Shown here piece by piece: positions 16,597 to 24,392 of a stretch of DNA of 64,000 bases. Each line of letters starts with the position of its first letter. Positions within the stretch are counted from its first letter, which is position 1. The translations under genes were made by a program, and so were the position numbers. Origin of the DNA: Streptomyces sp. NBC_01775 (GTDB lineage: Bacteria > Actinomycetota > Actinomycetes > Streptomycetales > Streptomycetaceae); the NCBI RefSeq assembly GCF_035917675.1, contig NZ_CP109104.1, positions 3,472,001 through 3,536,000 of the forward strand. Reading direction: 5' to 3'. Under the pieces are notes generated by a model, which did no database searches, was not told where the DNA came from, and was given only the letters and a program-made list of their open reading frames with translations.

Positions 16597-18510
16597 TCAT
16601 CCCTCCTCCGCCGCGCCCGCCTCGCCGTTGACCGTGAAGGGCAGCCCCGCGGCTCCGGGGAACATGATCGGTGTCTTCAGATCGACGCTGGCCTTCCACA
16701 CCCCGTCGCCGCGCGAGCAGCTGATGGAGGAGCTGTCGCGCCACTTGGCGGGCAGGTGCTCGCGCGCCGCCGCCACGCAGGCGCCCTGCGGGTCGCCGTA
16801 GGCGGCGGCGCCGGTCGCGGCACGCGCGGCCTCGTCGGCGGCGTTTCCCGCGAGGGAGAAGGTGTAGCCGATCAGCACGCACTGCCACAGCAGCGCCAGG
16901 GTGACCAGCACGATCGGCGCCATGCCCGCGAACTCCACGGTCAGCGAGCCCCGGTCGCCCTCGCCCGGCGGGGGTGCCAGGCGGCGGCGCACGAAGGCGA
17001 CGGCGCCCCGGTCCGAGCCGAAGCGGGACGGGGAGCCGGGCGGGGAGCTGGGTGGGGCGTTGGACGGGGGACCGGGCGGCGGGCCGGGCGGGGAGCTCGC
17101 CGAGGATCCGGGCGGCAGCGCCTGCTGACGCTGTACGCGCTCGCGCTCCCGCCCCGGCGAGCCGCCGCCCGCGGGCAGCGATCTGTGACCCGGCGCCGCC
17201 GACCCGCCTGAGCCCCTGCTCTGCCTGCCCCTGCGCCGTCCGCCCGTTCCCGTTCCCCCGCCGCCCGTCTCCTGGGAGCCCGCGGCCAGGCCCAGCTCCC
17301 CCGCGAGGCTCCACAGCGCCTGCCGCACGCTGCCCTTGGCGTCCAGGTCCTGCATCCGGCCCGCGTCCAGCGCGGACTGCAACTCCTTGAACTGGGCGGG
17401 CACCGTCGTGCGCGCCACCGGGGTGCCGATGATGCGGGAGATGAGCTGCGGCTGGATCTCGGTGTGCCGGGAGGCGCGGTTGACGACGGTGACGGTCTCC
17501 TCCGCCTTGCGGACCTGGAGCCTGTCCCACAGCCGCACCATGCGCTTGGCGCCGCGTACGGAGATCACATCGGGGGTGGTGAGCAGCACGGTACGGTCCG
17601 CCAGTTCGACGGCGGCGGCGTTCGCGGCGTGCATCTGGGTGCCGCAGTCGACCACGACGACCTCGAAGCGGGCCCGCAGGGCGCCGACGATCTGCCGGGC
17701 CGCGCGCTCGTCGACCTCCTCCCCGCGCTCGCCCTCCCCCGGCGCCAGCAGCAGACCCAGCCCCGACTCGTGCGTGTAGACGGCGTCCTGGAGCACGCGC
17801 GGGGTGATGTCCTTGATGCCGACGAGGTCGGCCACCGACCTGCGGAACTGCACATCCAGGTAGGAGGCGACGTCCCCGGCCTGGAGGTCCATGTCCACCA
17901 GCGCGGTCTCCCGGCCGGAGGCGCGCGCCGCCAGTGCCAGCTGGACGGCGGTGAGGGTGGTTCCGACGCCGCCCTTGGCCCCGCTGACGGTGACGACGGT
18001 GCCCAGGCCGCCCCGCCCGCCGCCGGGCCCGCCCACACCGCCCCCGTACGCGCCGTACCCGGAGCCGTAGCCCGCCCCGTATCCCCCGTCCTGGCCGCCC
18101 AGGTGGCGGCGTACCCCGGTGGCCCAGGACGAGGCCGCGGCGACCCTGGCGGCCAGCTCGTCGTAGGCCAGCGGCAGCCCCGTCACACCGCGCGCCCCGG
18201 CGTCCATGGCGGCCGAATACAGCCGGGGGCTGGTGTCCTGCGTGGCGAGGACGACGGCGACGGCGGGAAAGTGGAGCGCGATCTCCCGGATCAGTTCCAG
18301 CGCGGGCAGCGGCCCGATCAGCTCGTGGACGAGCACCACTTCGGGCAGCTCGGCGAGCGACTCACCGGCCTGCTGGGCGAGGGCGTCGAGCAGCTGGGTG
18401 GAGTCGACCGCGGGCGGCACGGGCTCGCTGTCGGGCAGTTGGCTGAGCAGGGTGACGACCGAGCGGGCCGCGTCAGGATCGCTGACGGCCGGCTGGATAC
18501 GGGTGACCAT
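16597..18510 (-). CDS. CpaE/TadZ-type ATPase fused to a TadE pseudopilin domain
   Basis: A 637-residue open frame. Residues 1-130 form a receiver-like CpaE domain. From about 170 comes a MinD/ParA-type ATPase with the deviant Walker A SGAKGGVGTT, ALVDMDLQAGDVASYLDV, VVVDCGTQMHA and LLTTPDVISVRGAKRM, ending near VRQALWSLAGELGL at about 415. A 110-residue Pro/Gly/Ser/Arg linker follows, and then a complete TadE domain (GDRGSLTVEFAG, helix PIVLVTLALLWQCVLIGYTF, AGNAADEAARAAT, conserved Cys). CpaE and TadE are normally separate genes. ATG 18510 follows GAGG with 6 bases; GTG 18522 overlaps the CpaB stop and is an alternative. Confidence 0.85.
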   Translation of the reverse strand: MVTRIQPAVSDPDAARSVVTLLSQLPDSEPVPPAVDSTQLLDALAQQAGESLAELPEVVLVHELIGPLPALELIREIALHFPAVAVVLATQDTSPRLYSAAMDAGARGVTGLPLAYDELAARVAAASSWATGVRRHLGGQDGGYGAGYGSGYGAYGGGVGGPGGGRGGLGTVVTVSGAKGGVGTTLTAVQLALAARASGRETALVDMDLQAGDVASYLDVQFRRSVADLVGIKDITPRVLQDAVYTHESGLGLLLAPGEGERGEEVDERAARQIVGALRARFEVVVVDCGTQMHAANAAAVELADRTVLLTTPDVISVRGAKRMVRLWDRLQVRKAEETVTVVNRASRHTEIQPQLISRIIGTPVARTTVPAQFKELQSALDAGRMQDLDAKGSVRQALWSLAGELGLAAGSQETGGGGTGTGGRRRGRQSRGSGGSAAPGHRSLPAGGGSPGRERERVQRQQALPPGSSASSPPGPPPGPPSNAPPSSPPGSPSRFGSDRGAVAFVRRRLAPPPGEGDRGSLTVEFAGMAPIVLVTLALLWQCVLIGYTFSLAGNAADEAARAATGAAAYGDPQGACVAAAREHLPAKWRDSSSISCSRGDGVWKASVDLKTPIMFPGAAGLPFTVNGEAGAAEEG

Positions 18511-18518
18511 CTGCTGCC

Positions 18519-19271
18519 TCACTTGTCTCCGGGGAGCGTGTAGGTGCGGTCCTCCTCGGGGACCTCGGCGTCGTCGCCGGGCGCCACGAGGGCGAGGCGC
18601 ACATGCTCGGCGAACGACTCGGCGTAGGCGACGCGCTGCGCGTCGGCGGTGCTGAGCGCGAAGGTGATCGGCACGCCGTCCCGCTCGCGCTGACGGGTCC
18701 GCTCGTCCCGGCTGCCGTCGTCCTTGAGCGGGGTGAGCTTGCCGACGTCGATGACCTTGGCCTGGCTGACGATGACGCGGGACTCGGAGGGCGTCTTGCC
18801 GTTGCCGGTGCTGTTGCCGCTCTTGGCGTCGGAGCGCTGTTCGCCCTCGAAGGTGGCGTAGATGTTGACCCGGTCACCTGGGTTGATCTTGCCGGCGACG
18901 CCGGTCTCCGCGTCGATCATGATGGCGATCTCCTGCTCGCCCGCCTTCAGCCGGGGCCGCTTGGCCATCATGTCGGACTGGAGGAGCGAGCCCTTCTTGA
19001 GCGGGTTGACGGCGATGTGGCCGCGGATGCCCGACAGGTCGGTGACGGCGGTCTCCGGCAGCCAGCGCTCGGGCATGGACACCTTGGTGAACTGCGCCTC
19101 CTCCAGCTTCCGGTAGGCGGGCACGTCCTCCTTCAGCTCGTAGGCCGTCGTCTCGTCGCCCACCTTGGACTCCACGTTCCTGATCACGGCGAGCACTCCG
19201 GCGAACGCGGCGAGGGCGCACAGGATCGAGAGGACCAGCAATATGACGCCGCGGCGCTGGCGTGAGTTCAT
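18519..19271 (-). CDS. cpaB: CpaB/RcpC-like pilus assembly protein with SAF domain
   Basis: A 250-residue protein with an N-terminal membrane anchor (GVILLVLSILCALAAFAGVLAVI), an SAF segment (VPAYRKLEEAQFTKVSMPERWLP, LSGIRGHIAVNPLKKGSLL), then the RcpC-like region EIAIMIDAETGVAGKINPGDRVNIYATFEG and a tail ending DRTYTLPGDK. CpaB proteins help the pilus cross the envelope. ATG 19271 overlaps the upstream stop by ATGA and is 9 bases from GAGG. Confidence 0.9.
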   Translation of the reverse strand: MNSRQRRGVILLVLSILCALAAFAGVLAVIRNVESKVGDETTAYELKEDVPAYRKLEEAQFTKVSMPERWLPETAVTDLSGIRGHIAVNPLKKGSLLQSDMMAKRPRLKAGEQEIAIMIDAETGVAGKINPGDRVNIYATFEGEQRSDAKSGNSTGNGKTPSESRVIVSQAKVIDVGKLTPLKDDGSRDERTRQRERDGVPITFALSTADAQRVAYAESFAEHVRLALVAPGDDAEVPEEDRTYTLPGDK

Positions 19272-20371
19272 CGACGGATACCTCGGGGATCGGCGACGAC
19301 GGGAGCGTCGTCCGTGTGGGTGGCGGTCGGCGCGGCGGGCTCGGTGACGGCGCTCTGGGGCGGTGCGGCGGGCCGGGGCGGGACGGCGCCCTGGGGCCGG
19401 GGGGCCTCCTGGGGGTGGGCGGCCTCCTGGGGGTGGGCGGCCTCCTGGGGGTGGGCGGCCTCCTGGGGGTGGACGGCATCCCGGGGCCGGCCGGACTCCC
19501 GGGGCTGGGCGGGCTCTCCGGGCCGGCCGGAGGAGGGGGCCCGGCGCTGCTCCCGCGCCGGGGCGCGGCCCCCCTCCTGCCCCTGGGGCAGAGCGGGGGC
19601 CGCGCAGAACGCGCAGCGGTCTCCGATGAGTTCGAGCCCGCACCAGTGGCACTCGTCCCGCCGCACGGAGGCGACGAGCTGGTAGAGCACCGAGACGTCG
19701 GGGATGGCGGCCACGAACTCCGTCAGCTTTCCCGTGCCCCACCACTCGGCCGAATCCCCCGGCAGATACGCCTCGCGCACCTCACCGGATCGCCAGTGGG
19801 GGGCCAGCGTGCGTGTGACCCAGTCCGAGGCGAGCTGGCCGCGCGCGACGGTCAGCTCCGTGGCGAACTGCGGCCCCGTCAGGGCGCTTTCCCCCTCTCC
19901 GCCCAGCCGGACCAGCTCGGGCGTCGGCGCGGCCAGAACGGCGAACTGGGCGCCGGGCATCCACGACTTGGCGTGCGCGGTCAGGGTGACCGGCACCCGG
20001 TCGAGCCGCGCGACCGAGCCGAGGACCGCTCCCGCGTACAGGTAGTGCGTCAGCAGCCGGGCCGCCGCGCCGAGCACGCCGGGCGTGAAGTCACAGAGCG
20101 AGAGCTGCCGCAGCTGCCGTACGAGAACGCCGGTGGCCAGCGGCGGCAGCGCGACCGGCAGCAGCGCGATGCGCCGGCTCTCCAGCAGGGATCTGATCGT
20201 GTGCAGCCGGTGCAGGTAGCGGGTGGGGAGGGTGGCCGGATACAGGGCGATGAGGTAGCCGTGCTGCTCCAGCAGGGTCTGGGTCTCGGCGAGCGCGGCC
20301 TCCAGCGGCTGCTCGTCGGGCGAGCTGAAGACGTGGGCGCGCGGGGTGTGCCGGTCAGGCGGAGCGAGCAT
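19268..20371 (-). CDS. Tad-linked conserved protein with zinc ribbon and Pro-rich repeats
   Basis: A 367-residue cytoplasmic protein, first in the pilus-assembly operon. The N-terminal 240 residues are well ordered (ALAETQTLLEQHGYLIALYP, RYLHRLHTIRSLLES, PGVLGAAARLLTHYLYAGA). At about residues 255-275 is a zinc ribbon, CHWCGLELIGDRCAFCAAP, with a CxxC pair on each side. The last 100 residues are low complexity, with HPQEAA repeated four times. ATG 20371 follows AGGGGTGATCAC; the earlier frame overlaps nothing conserved. I do not know a function, but the coupled start of CpaB (ATGA) shows it belongs to this operon. Confidence 0.75.
   Translation of the reverse strand: MLAPPDRHTPRAHVFSSPDEQPLEAALAETQTLLEQHGYLIALYPATLPTRYLHRLHTIRSLLESRRIALLPVALPPLATGVLVRQLRQLSLCDFTPGVLGAAARLLTHYLYAGAVLGSVARLDRVPVTLTAHAKSWMPGAQFAVLAAPTPELVRLGGEGESALTGPQFATELTVARGQLASDWVTRTLAPHWRSGEVREAYLPGDSAEWWGTGKLTEFVAAIPDVSVLYQLVASVRRDECHWCGLELIGDRCAFCAAPALPQGQEGGRAPAREQRRAPSSGRPGEPAQPRESGRPRDAVHPQEAAHPQEAAHPQEAAHPQEAPRPQGAVPPRPAAPPQSAVTEPAAPTATHTDDAPVVADPRGIRR
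19403..19474. repeat. 18-bp minisatellite, 4 copies, in the zinc-ribbon gene
   Basis: Units of ggcctcctgggggtgggc start at 19403, 19421, 19439 and 19457, nearly identical. They encode HPQEAA on the minus strand and keep the reading frame. Confidence 0.92.
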
Positions 20372-20855
20372 GTGATCACCCCTGGTGACCGCTAACGCCG
20401 TCGACACATCCGCCTCCCCCGGGTCCTCTGCCACGGTGGCTTCGGCCGGATCCGCCCAACTCCGCGCCGAGTGCCCTCGCTTGCCGATCTCGTCGTACGC
20501 CTGCCGACATAACACACTATCCACGGGACACCGGCCAGTAGCAGCCCGTTCCGGGAACCCCGCGCTTCCAGCGGGAGCACTACCCGCCCCCCGCACCACA
20601 CCAACCCCCCATCGCCCCGGCGCCCTTTCGAGGAGGGCACAGCCGTTCATCCGATCCGGGGACCGGGGGATGTGCTCACGGCGTGGCCGGCGCGGTCTTC
20701 CTACGGTCCGCGCACCGGCCTGGAATCCCTGGACCGGCGGCTGGAAGTCCTGGACCGGCGGCTGGAGCGGGACGGCCGTCAGGCCGCCCGCGAGCCAGGG
20801 CCCGGCGTCCGGTGAAGGCCCCGGGGCGACCGGACGGGTCCCGCCGGGCCGCTCC
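20372..20855. other. gene-free stretch upstream of the pilus-assembly operon
   Basis: 484 bases between the operon start at 20371 and the Nramp-like stop at 20856, both minus strand. An AT-richer patch at 20505-20525 (tgccgacataacacactatc) is the best place for the operon promoter. A 21-bp unit containing ctggaccggcggctgga occurs twice at about 20730-20766. No gene is supported. Confidence 0.4.
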
Positions 20856-22163
20856 TCACCAGGGCAGCTCCCTCAGCTGCTGGACGCACAGGACCACGAA
20901 GAGCACGCAGGACGCGGCGAGCAGGGTGTTGCTGAGCCAGCCGCTGCGCCATTCCTGTGGTGTGCGGCCGGTGTTGAGGAGCCACATGAGGGTGGCGGCG
21001 AGGAAGGGCATGAAGAAGGCGCCCAGGACGCCGTAGGCGATGACGAGGCCGAAGGGCTGGTCGAGCCAGAGCAGCGTCATCGGGGGGAACGTCAGCCACA
21101 GCAGGTAGCCGCGGAAGGGCCAGGAGCGCTCCTGTTCACCCCGGGCGACCGGGGCCACGCCCGCCTCGGCCGCCAGCCCGCGGGCCGCCTTCAGCCGTTC
21201 GACGAAGTCCGCGAACATCAGGCTCACGCCGTGCCAGACCCCCACCAGGGAGGAGAAGGAGGCGGCGAAGAAGCCGATCAGGAACAGGACCGAGGTGAAG
21301 GTGCCGAAGCGCCGCTCCAGGATGTCGTTCAGGTCCAGGAGCCCTTTGTCGCCGGTGGCGAGGGCGATGTGCGAGGCGTGGAGCAGTTCGGCGCCCACGA
21401 TCAGCATCGCGACGACGAAGACGCCGGTGGTGATGTAGGCGACGCGGTTGTCGAGCCGCATCATCTTCATCCAGCCGCTGTCGGTCCAGCCCTTGGCGTT
21501 GATCCAGTAGCCGTAGGCGGCCATGGTGATGGTGCCGCCGACGCCGCCGATCAGCCCCAGCGTGAAGACCATGGAGCCGGAGGGCAGGACGGGGAGCAGC
21601 CCCGCGAAGGCGGCCGGGAGGTCGGGCGAGACGCGGATCGCGACGTAGACGACGACCACGAACATCACGCCGACGAAGACCATCATGATCTTCTCGACGA
21701 TGGCGTAGCGGTTGCCCCATACGAAGGCCAGCCCGATCAGCCCGGTGATGATCGCCCACGCCTTGAGCGGCATCACGTCGGGGAAGAGCGCCTGGAGCGG
21801 CAGCGCGCTGGAGGACATGGCGGTGGCCCCGTAGATGAAGCCCCAGATGACGACGTAGACGGCGAAGTAGACCGTGGTCCAGGGGCCGAGGCTGCGCCAG
21901 CCGTCGAAGATGGTGCGGCCGGTGGCCAGGTGCCAGCGGCCGGTGGCCTCGGCGAGCGCGATCTTGACGACGCAGCCGATGACGGCGGCCCACATCAGGG
22001 TGTAGCCGAACTTGCTGCCGGCGATGAGCGTGGCGACGAGATCGCCGGCGCCGACGCCGGTGGCGGCGACGACCATGCCGGGGCCGATCATCTTCCAACT
22101 GGGCTTGCGCACCGGGGGCCGCGCGCCGCCTGTGGTGCTGGGGGTGGTGTCCTCCGCTGACAT
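20856..22163 (-). CDS. Nramp-family transporter lacking the canonical metal-site motifs
   Basis: A 435-residue protein with about 11 membrane helices and clear Nramp order (KMIGPGMVVAATGVGAGD in helix 1, FGYTLMWAAVIGCVVKIALAE in helix 2, GRTIFDGW after it). The helix 1 motif DPGN of MntH is GAGD here, and the helix 6 MPH motif is replaced at GGTITMAAYGYW. The substrate may therefore not be Mn or Fe. ATG 22163 is 9 bases from GGAGG. It is a single-gene transcript divergent from the chitinase; gap 22164-22361 holds the shared regulatory region. Confidence 0.88.
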   Translation of the reverse strand: MSAEDTTPSTTGGARPPVRKPSWKMIGPGMVVAATGVGAGDLVATLIAGSKFGYTLMWAAVIGCVVKIALAEATGRWHLATGRTIFDGWRSLGPWTTVYFAVYVVIWGFIYGATAMSSSALPLQALFPDVMPLKAWAIITGLIGLAFVWGNRYAIVEKIMMVFVGVMFVVVVYVAIRVSPDLPAAFAGLLPVLPSGSMVFTLGLIGGVGGTITMAAYGYWINAKGWTDSGWMKMMRLDNRVAYITTGVFVVAMLIVGAELLHASHIALATGDKGLLDLNDILERRFGTFTSVLFLIGFFAASFSSLVGVWHGVSLMFADFVERLKAARGLAAEAGVAPVARGEQERSWPFRGYLLWLTFPPMTLLWLDQPFGLVIAYGVLGAFFMPFLAATLMWLLNTGRTPQEWRSGWLSNTLLAASCVLFVVLCVQQLRELPW

Positions 22164-22279
22164 ACCGGGCTGCCTCCACCGTGCGCAGGGATGGCGTACG
22201 TGCTGGTCGTGGGCGCATGTAACCGTCTGCGGACGATCAGCACAAGGGGGTACGCACGCCCGGACGCTACCGCCAGGTA

Positions 22280-22308
22280 TTGACAACCTCATTGGTCTGG
22301 ACCAGGTT
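22280..22308 (+). promoter_or_regulatory. chitinase promoter with DasR-like element
   Basis: TTGACA (22280-22285) is followed 17 bases later by CAGGTT (22303-22308). Between and overlapping them, attggtctggaccagg (22291-22306) closely matches the DasR-responsive element, whose core is TGGTCTAGACCA. DasR is the GlcNAc-6-phosphate-sensing repressor of chitin genes in Streptomyces, so repression relieved by chitin breakdown products is expected. Confidence 0.75.
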
Positions 22309-22361
22309 GTACGCCACACACGCACCACCTCCCCCCATGTCCCCCCACACCGGAGGCAGTT

Positions 22362-23402
22362 GTGGCCCGTAACAGATCCCTGATCCCCCGCCGGTTCCGA
22401 ACCCGCGCGCTGGTCGGCCTCACGGCCTCGGCACTGGCCGCCGCCGGGCTGTTCGCCTTCGGCGCGGCGCAGGCGAACGCCGGCGCGAGCGCGTCACCGG
22501 AAGCGGGGCCCCGCGTCGGCGCCTCCAAGGTCCCCGCCCACGCGGTCACCGGCTACTGGCAGAACTTCAACAACGGCGCGAAAGTCCAGACCCTCGCGGA
22601 CGTGCAGAAGGACTACGACATCGTCGCGGTCGCCTTCGCGGACGCCACCACCTCGCCGGGCCAGGTCGACTTCAAGCTCGACCCGGCGCTCAACTACTCC
22701 GAGGATCAGTTCAAGGCGGACATCGCCGCCAAGCACGCCGAGGGCAAGTCGGTCGTCATCTCCGTCGGCGGCGAGAAGGGTGCCGTCTCCGTGAGCGACG
22801 ACGCCTCCGCCGACGCCTTCGCCAAGAGCATCACCGGCCTCATGGACAAGTACGGCTTCGACGGCGTCGACATCGACCTGGAGAACGGCCTCAACTCCAC
22901 ATACATGACCAAGGCCCTGGAATCCATCCACGCCGCCAAGAGCGACGTCGTGGTGACGATGGCCCCGCAGACCATCGACATGCAGTCGCCGCAGAACGAG
23001 TACTTCAAGACGGCGCTCAACATCAAGAGCTTCCTGACCGTCGTCAACATGCAGTACTACAACAGCGGGTCCATGAACGGCTGTGACGGCAAGACCTACT
23101 CGGCCGGCACCGTCGACTTCCTGACGTCGCTGGCCTGCGTCCAGATCAAGGGCGGCCTCGATCCGTCCCAGGTCGGCATCGGCACCCCGGCATCCTCGCG
23201 GGCCGCCGGCTCGGGCTACGTCGAGCCCGGCGTGGTCAACGACGCGCTGGACTGCCTCGCGAAGGGAGAGCGCTGCGGCAGCTTCACCCCCGACCAGAAG
23301 TGGCCCGGCATCCGCGGCGCCATGACCTGGTCCACCAACTGGGACGCCACGGACAGCGACAAGTGGTCGAGCACCGTCGGCCCCCACGTCCACGGTCTGT
23401 AG
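22362..23402 (+). CDS. secreted GH18 chitinase, single catalytic domain
   Basis: A 346-residue protein. A signal peptide with twin Arg stretches (RRFRTRALVGL) is cleaved near ANAGASA, about residue 40. The GH18 barrel starts at AVTGYWQNFNN, has KSVVISVGGEKG, and carries the catalytic signature DGVDIDLE with Glu174 as proton donor. MAPQTIDMQ and MQYYNSG are also typical. There is no carbohydrate-binding or fibronectin domain. GTG 22362 follows cGGAGGcagtt. It cleaves beta-1,4-GlcNAc polymers outside the cell; control by the DasR-like box upstream is likely. Confidence 0.95.
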   Translation: MARNRSLIPRRFRTRALVGLTASALAAAGLFAFGAAQANAGASASPEAGPRVGASKVPAHAVTGYWQNFNNGAKVQTLADVQKDYDIVAVAFADATTSPGQVDFKLDPALNYSEDQFKADIAAKHAEGKSVVISVGGEKGAVSVSDDASADAFAKSITGLMDKYGFDGVDIDLENGLNSTYMTKALESIHAAKSDVVVTMAPQTIDMQSPQNEYFKTALNIKSFLTVVNMQYYNSGSMNGCDGKTYSAGTVDFLTSLACVQIKGGLDPSQVGIGTPASSRAAGSGYVEPGVVNDALDCLAKGERCGSFTPDQKWPGIRGAMTWSTNWDATDSDKWSSTVGPHVHGL

Positions 23403-23459
23403 CCCCCACGCGCGACCCCGAACCGTGCGGAGCCCCCCACCCCCCACCCCGCACACACA

Positions 23460-23499
23460 CGACGCCCCCGGGTCCGGCAACGGCTACCCGGGGGCGTCG
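23460..23499 (+). terminator. 14-bp stem terminator after the chitinase
   Basis: cgacgcccccgggt (23460-23473) and acccgggggcgtcg (23486-23499) pair perfectly with a 12-base loop, 58 bases past the chitinase stop. Confidence 0.82.
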
Positions 23500-23528
23500 C
23501 GTTGAGGCGCCGAACCAGACGACACCTA

Positions 23529-23563
23529 TTGATTTTCGATCGATACCAATCGATAATCGATGC
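23529..23563 (+). promoter_or_regulatory. AT-rich promoter giving a leaderless transcript
   Basis: TTGATT (23529-23534), 17 bases, then GATAAT (23552-23557). The expected start of transcription falls at or next to the ATG at 23564, and no ribosome site exists. The element lies within ATCGAT-type repeats, including a perfect palindrome atcgataatcgat (23549-23561) over the -10, a likely operator for the Xre protein encoded downstream. Confidence 0.65.
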
Positions 23564-24061
23564 ATGCACCGTCTCTTCATCACAGCGCTGCGCGCCGGTA
23601 TCGCCGCGGCATTCCTGGCCGGTCTCTTCGGCCAGATCCTCGTCATACCGAACACGGCCGCCAACGAGGTCGACACCTTCCCTCCTTACGAGCCGTTCGA
23701 GGCGCCCTACGTGACGGTGGCGATCGTCGGCGTCGCCTGCGTCCAGGTCGCGCTCGTCGCCACGTGGATGCTGCTCAGCATGGTCGAACGCGACGCGATC
23801 TTCACGCCGCGTGCCTTCCGGTGGGTCGACGTCATCATCGGGGCCTCGATCGTGGCGACGCTGTTGGCGACAGGGGTCATGGCGCATCTGGCCCTGGCCA
23901 CCATCCCCTCCCCCGGCGACGGCATGGAGGTCATCGGCGCCTTGTTCACCGCGACCGCGTGCGCCGGTGCGGGGACATACTTCGCGTTGCTCGTCGTCAT
24001 CATGCGAAGCCTCCTGCGCAAGGCGACGGACTTGCAGACCGAGATGGCCGAGGTGGTGTGA
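23564..24061 (+). CDS. DUF2975-type four-helix membrane protein
   Basis: A 165-residue protein with four membrane segments (about residues 8-27, 50-72, 88-110, 120-142) and a short basic C-terminus, matching the DUF2975 family in size and arrangement. Its stop overlaps the start of the following Xre gene (TGATG). DUF2975 and small YozG-like Xre genes are a recurring two-gene module in actinobacteria and firmicutes; the membrane protein is thought to act with the regulator, but its role is not established. Confidence 0.82.
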   Translation: MHRLFITALRAGIAAAFLAGLFGQILVIPNTAANEVDTFPPYEPFEAPYVTVAIVGVACVQVALVATWMLLSMVERDAIFTPRAFRWVDVIIGASIVATLLATGVMAHLALATIPSPGDGMEVIGALFTATACAGAGTYFALLVVIMRSLLRKATDLQTEMAEVV

Positions 24062-24300
24062 TGGCGATCATCGTCGACCTCGATGTCCAGCTCGCCAAGC
24101 ACAACATGTCCGTCGGCGAGTTCGCCGCCGCCGTCGGCATCACCCCCGCCAACATCGCCGTGCTGAAGAACGGCCGTGCGAAGGCGGTGCGGTTCACGAC
24201 GCTCGACGCGATCTGCCGCACCCTCGACTGCCAGCCCGGCGACGTGCTGCGCTGGGTACCCGACGAGGGCGCGGACGACGGCGGGACGACGGCGCCGTAG
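24061..24300 (+). CDS. small Xre/YozG-like transcriptional regulator
   Basis: A 79-residue Cro/CI-type helix-turn-helix protein: KHNMSVGEFAAAVGITPANI with recognition helix AVLKNGRAKAVRFTTLDAIC, then LDCQPGDVLRWVPDE. There is no effector domain. It is translationally coupled to the DUF2975 gene. It probably binds the ATCGAT palindromes upstream and autoregulates the pair. Confidence 0.88.
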   Translation: MAIIVDLDVQLAKHNMSVGEFAAAVGITPANIAVLKNGRAKAVRFTTLDAICRTLDCQPGDVLRWVPDEGADDGGTTAP

Positions 24301-24348
24301 CGGGTGACCGGCCGGCCGGAGAGGGTCCGGCGCCGCGGCCACCCGCTA
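24298..24348. terminator. hairpin between convergent genes
   Basis: tagcgggtg (24298-24306) pairs perfectly with cacccgcta (24340-24348), enclosing further GC pairing. It overlaps the Xre stop and faces the protease gene ending at 24393. Confidence 0.6.
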
Positions 24349-24392
24349 CGGCGAGTGCGCCCACGTCGTCGCGGGCGGGGCGAGCGGTCCCG

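Noticed and set aside
16007..17530. 507-codon minus-strand frame across the TadE-like and CpaE-TadE genes
   Set aside because: Composition is Arg/Gly/Ala shadow coding; only its short stretch from ATG 16600 is discussed as the probable ancestral TadE leader.
20385..22160. 591-codon + strand frame opposite the Nramp-like gene
   Set aside because: Mirror of the real gene, full of Gly/Asp/Glu/Arg; typical antisense shadow in high-GC DNA.
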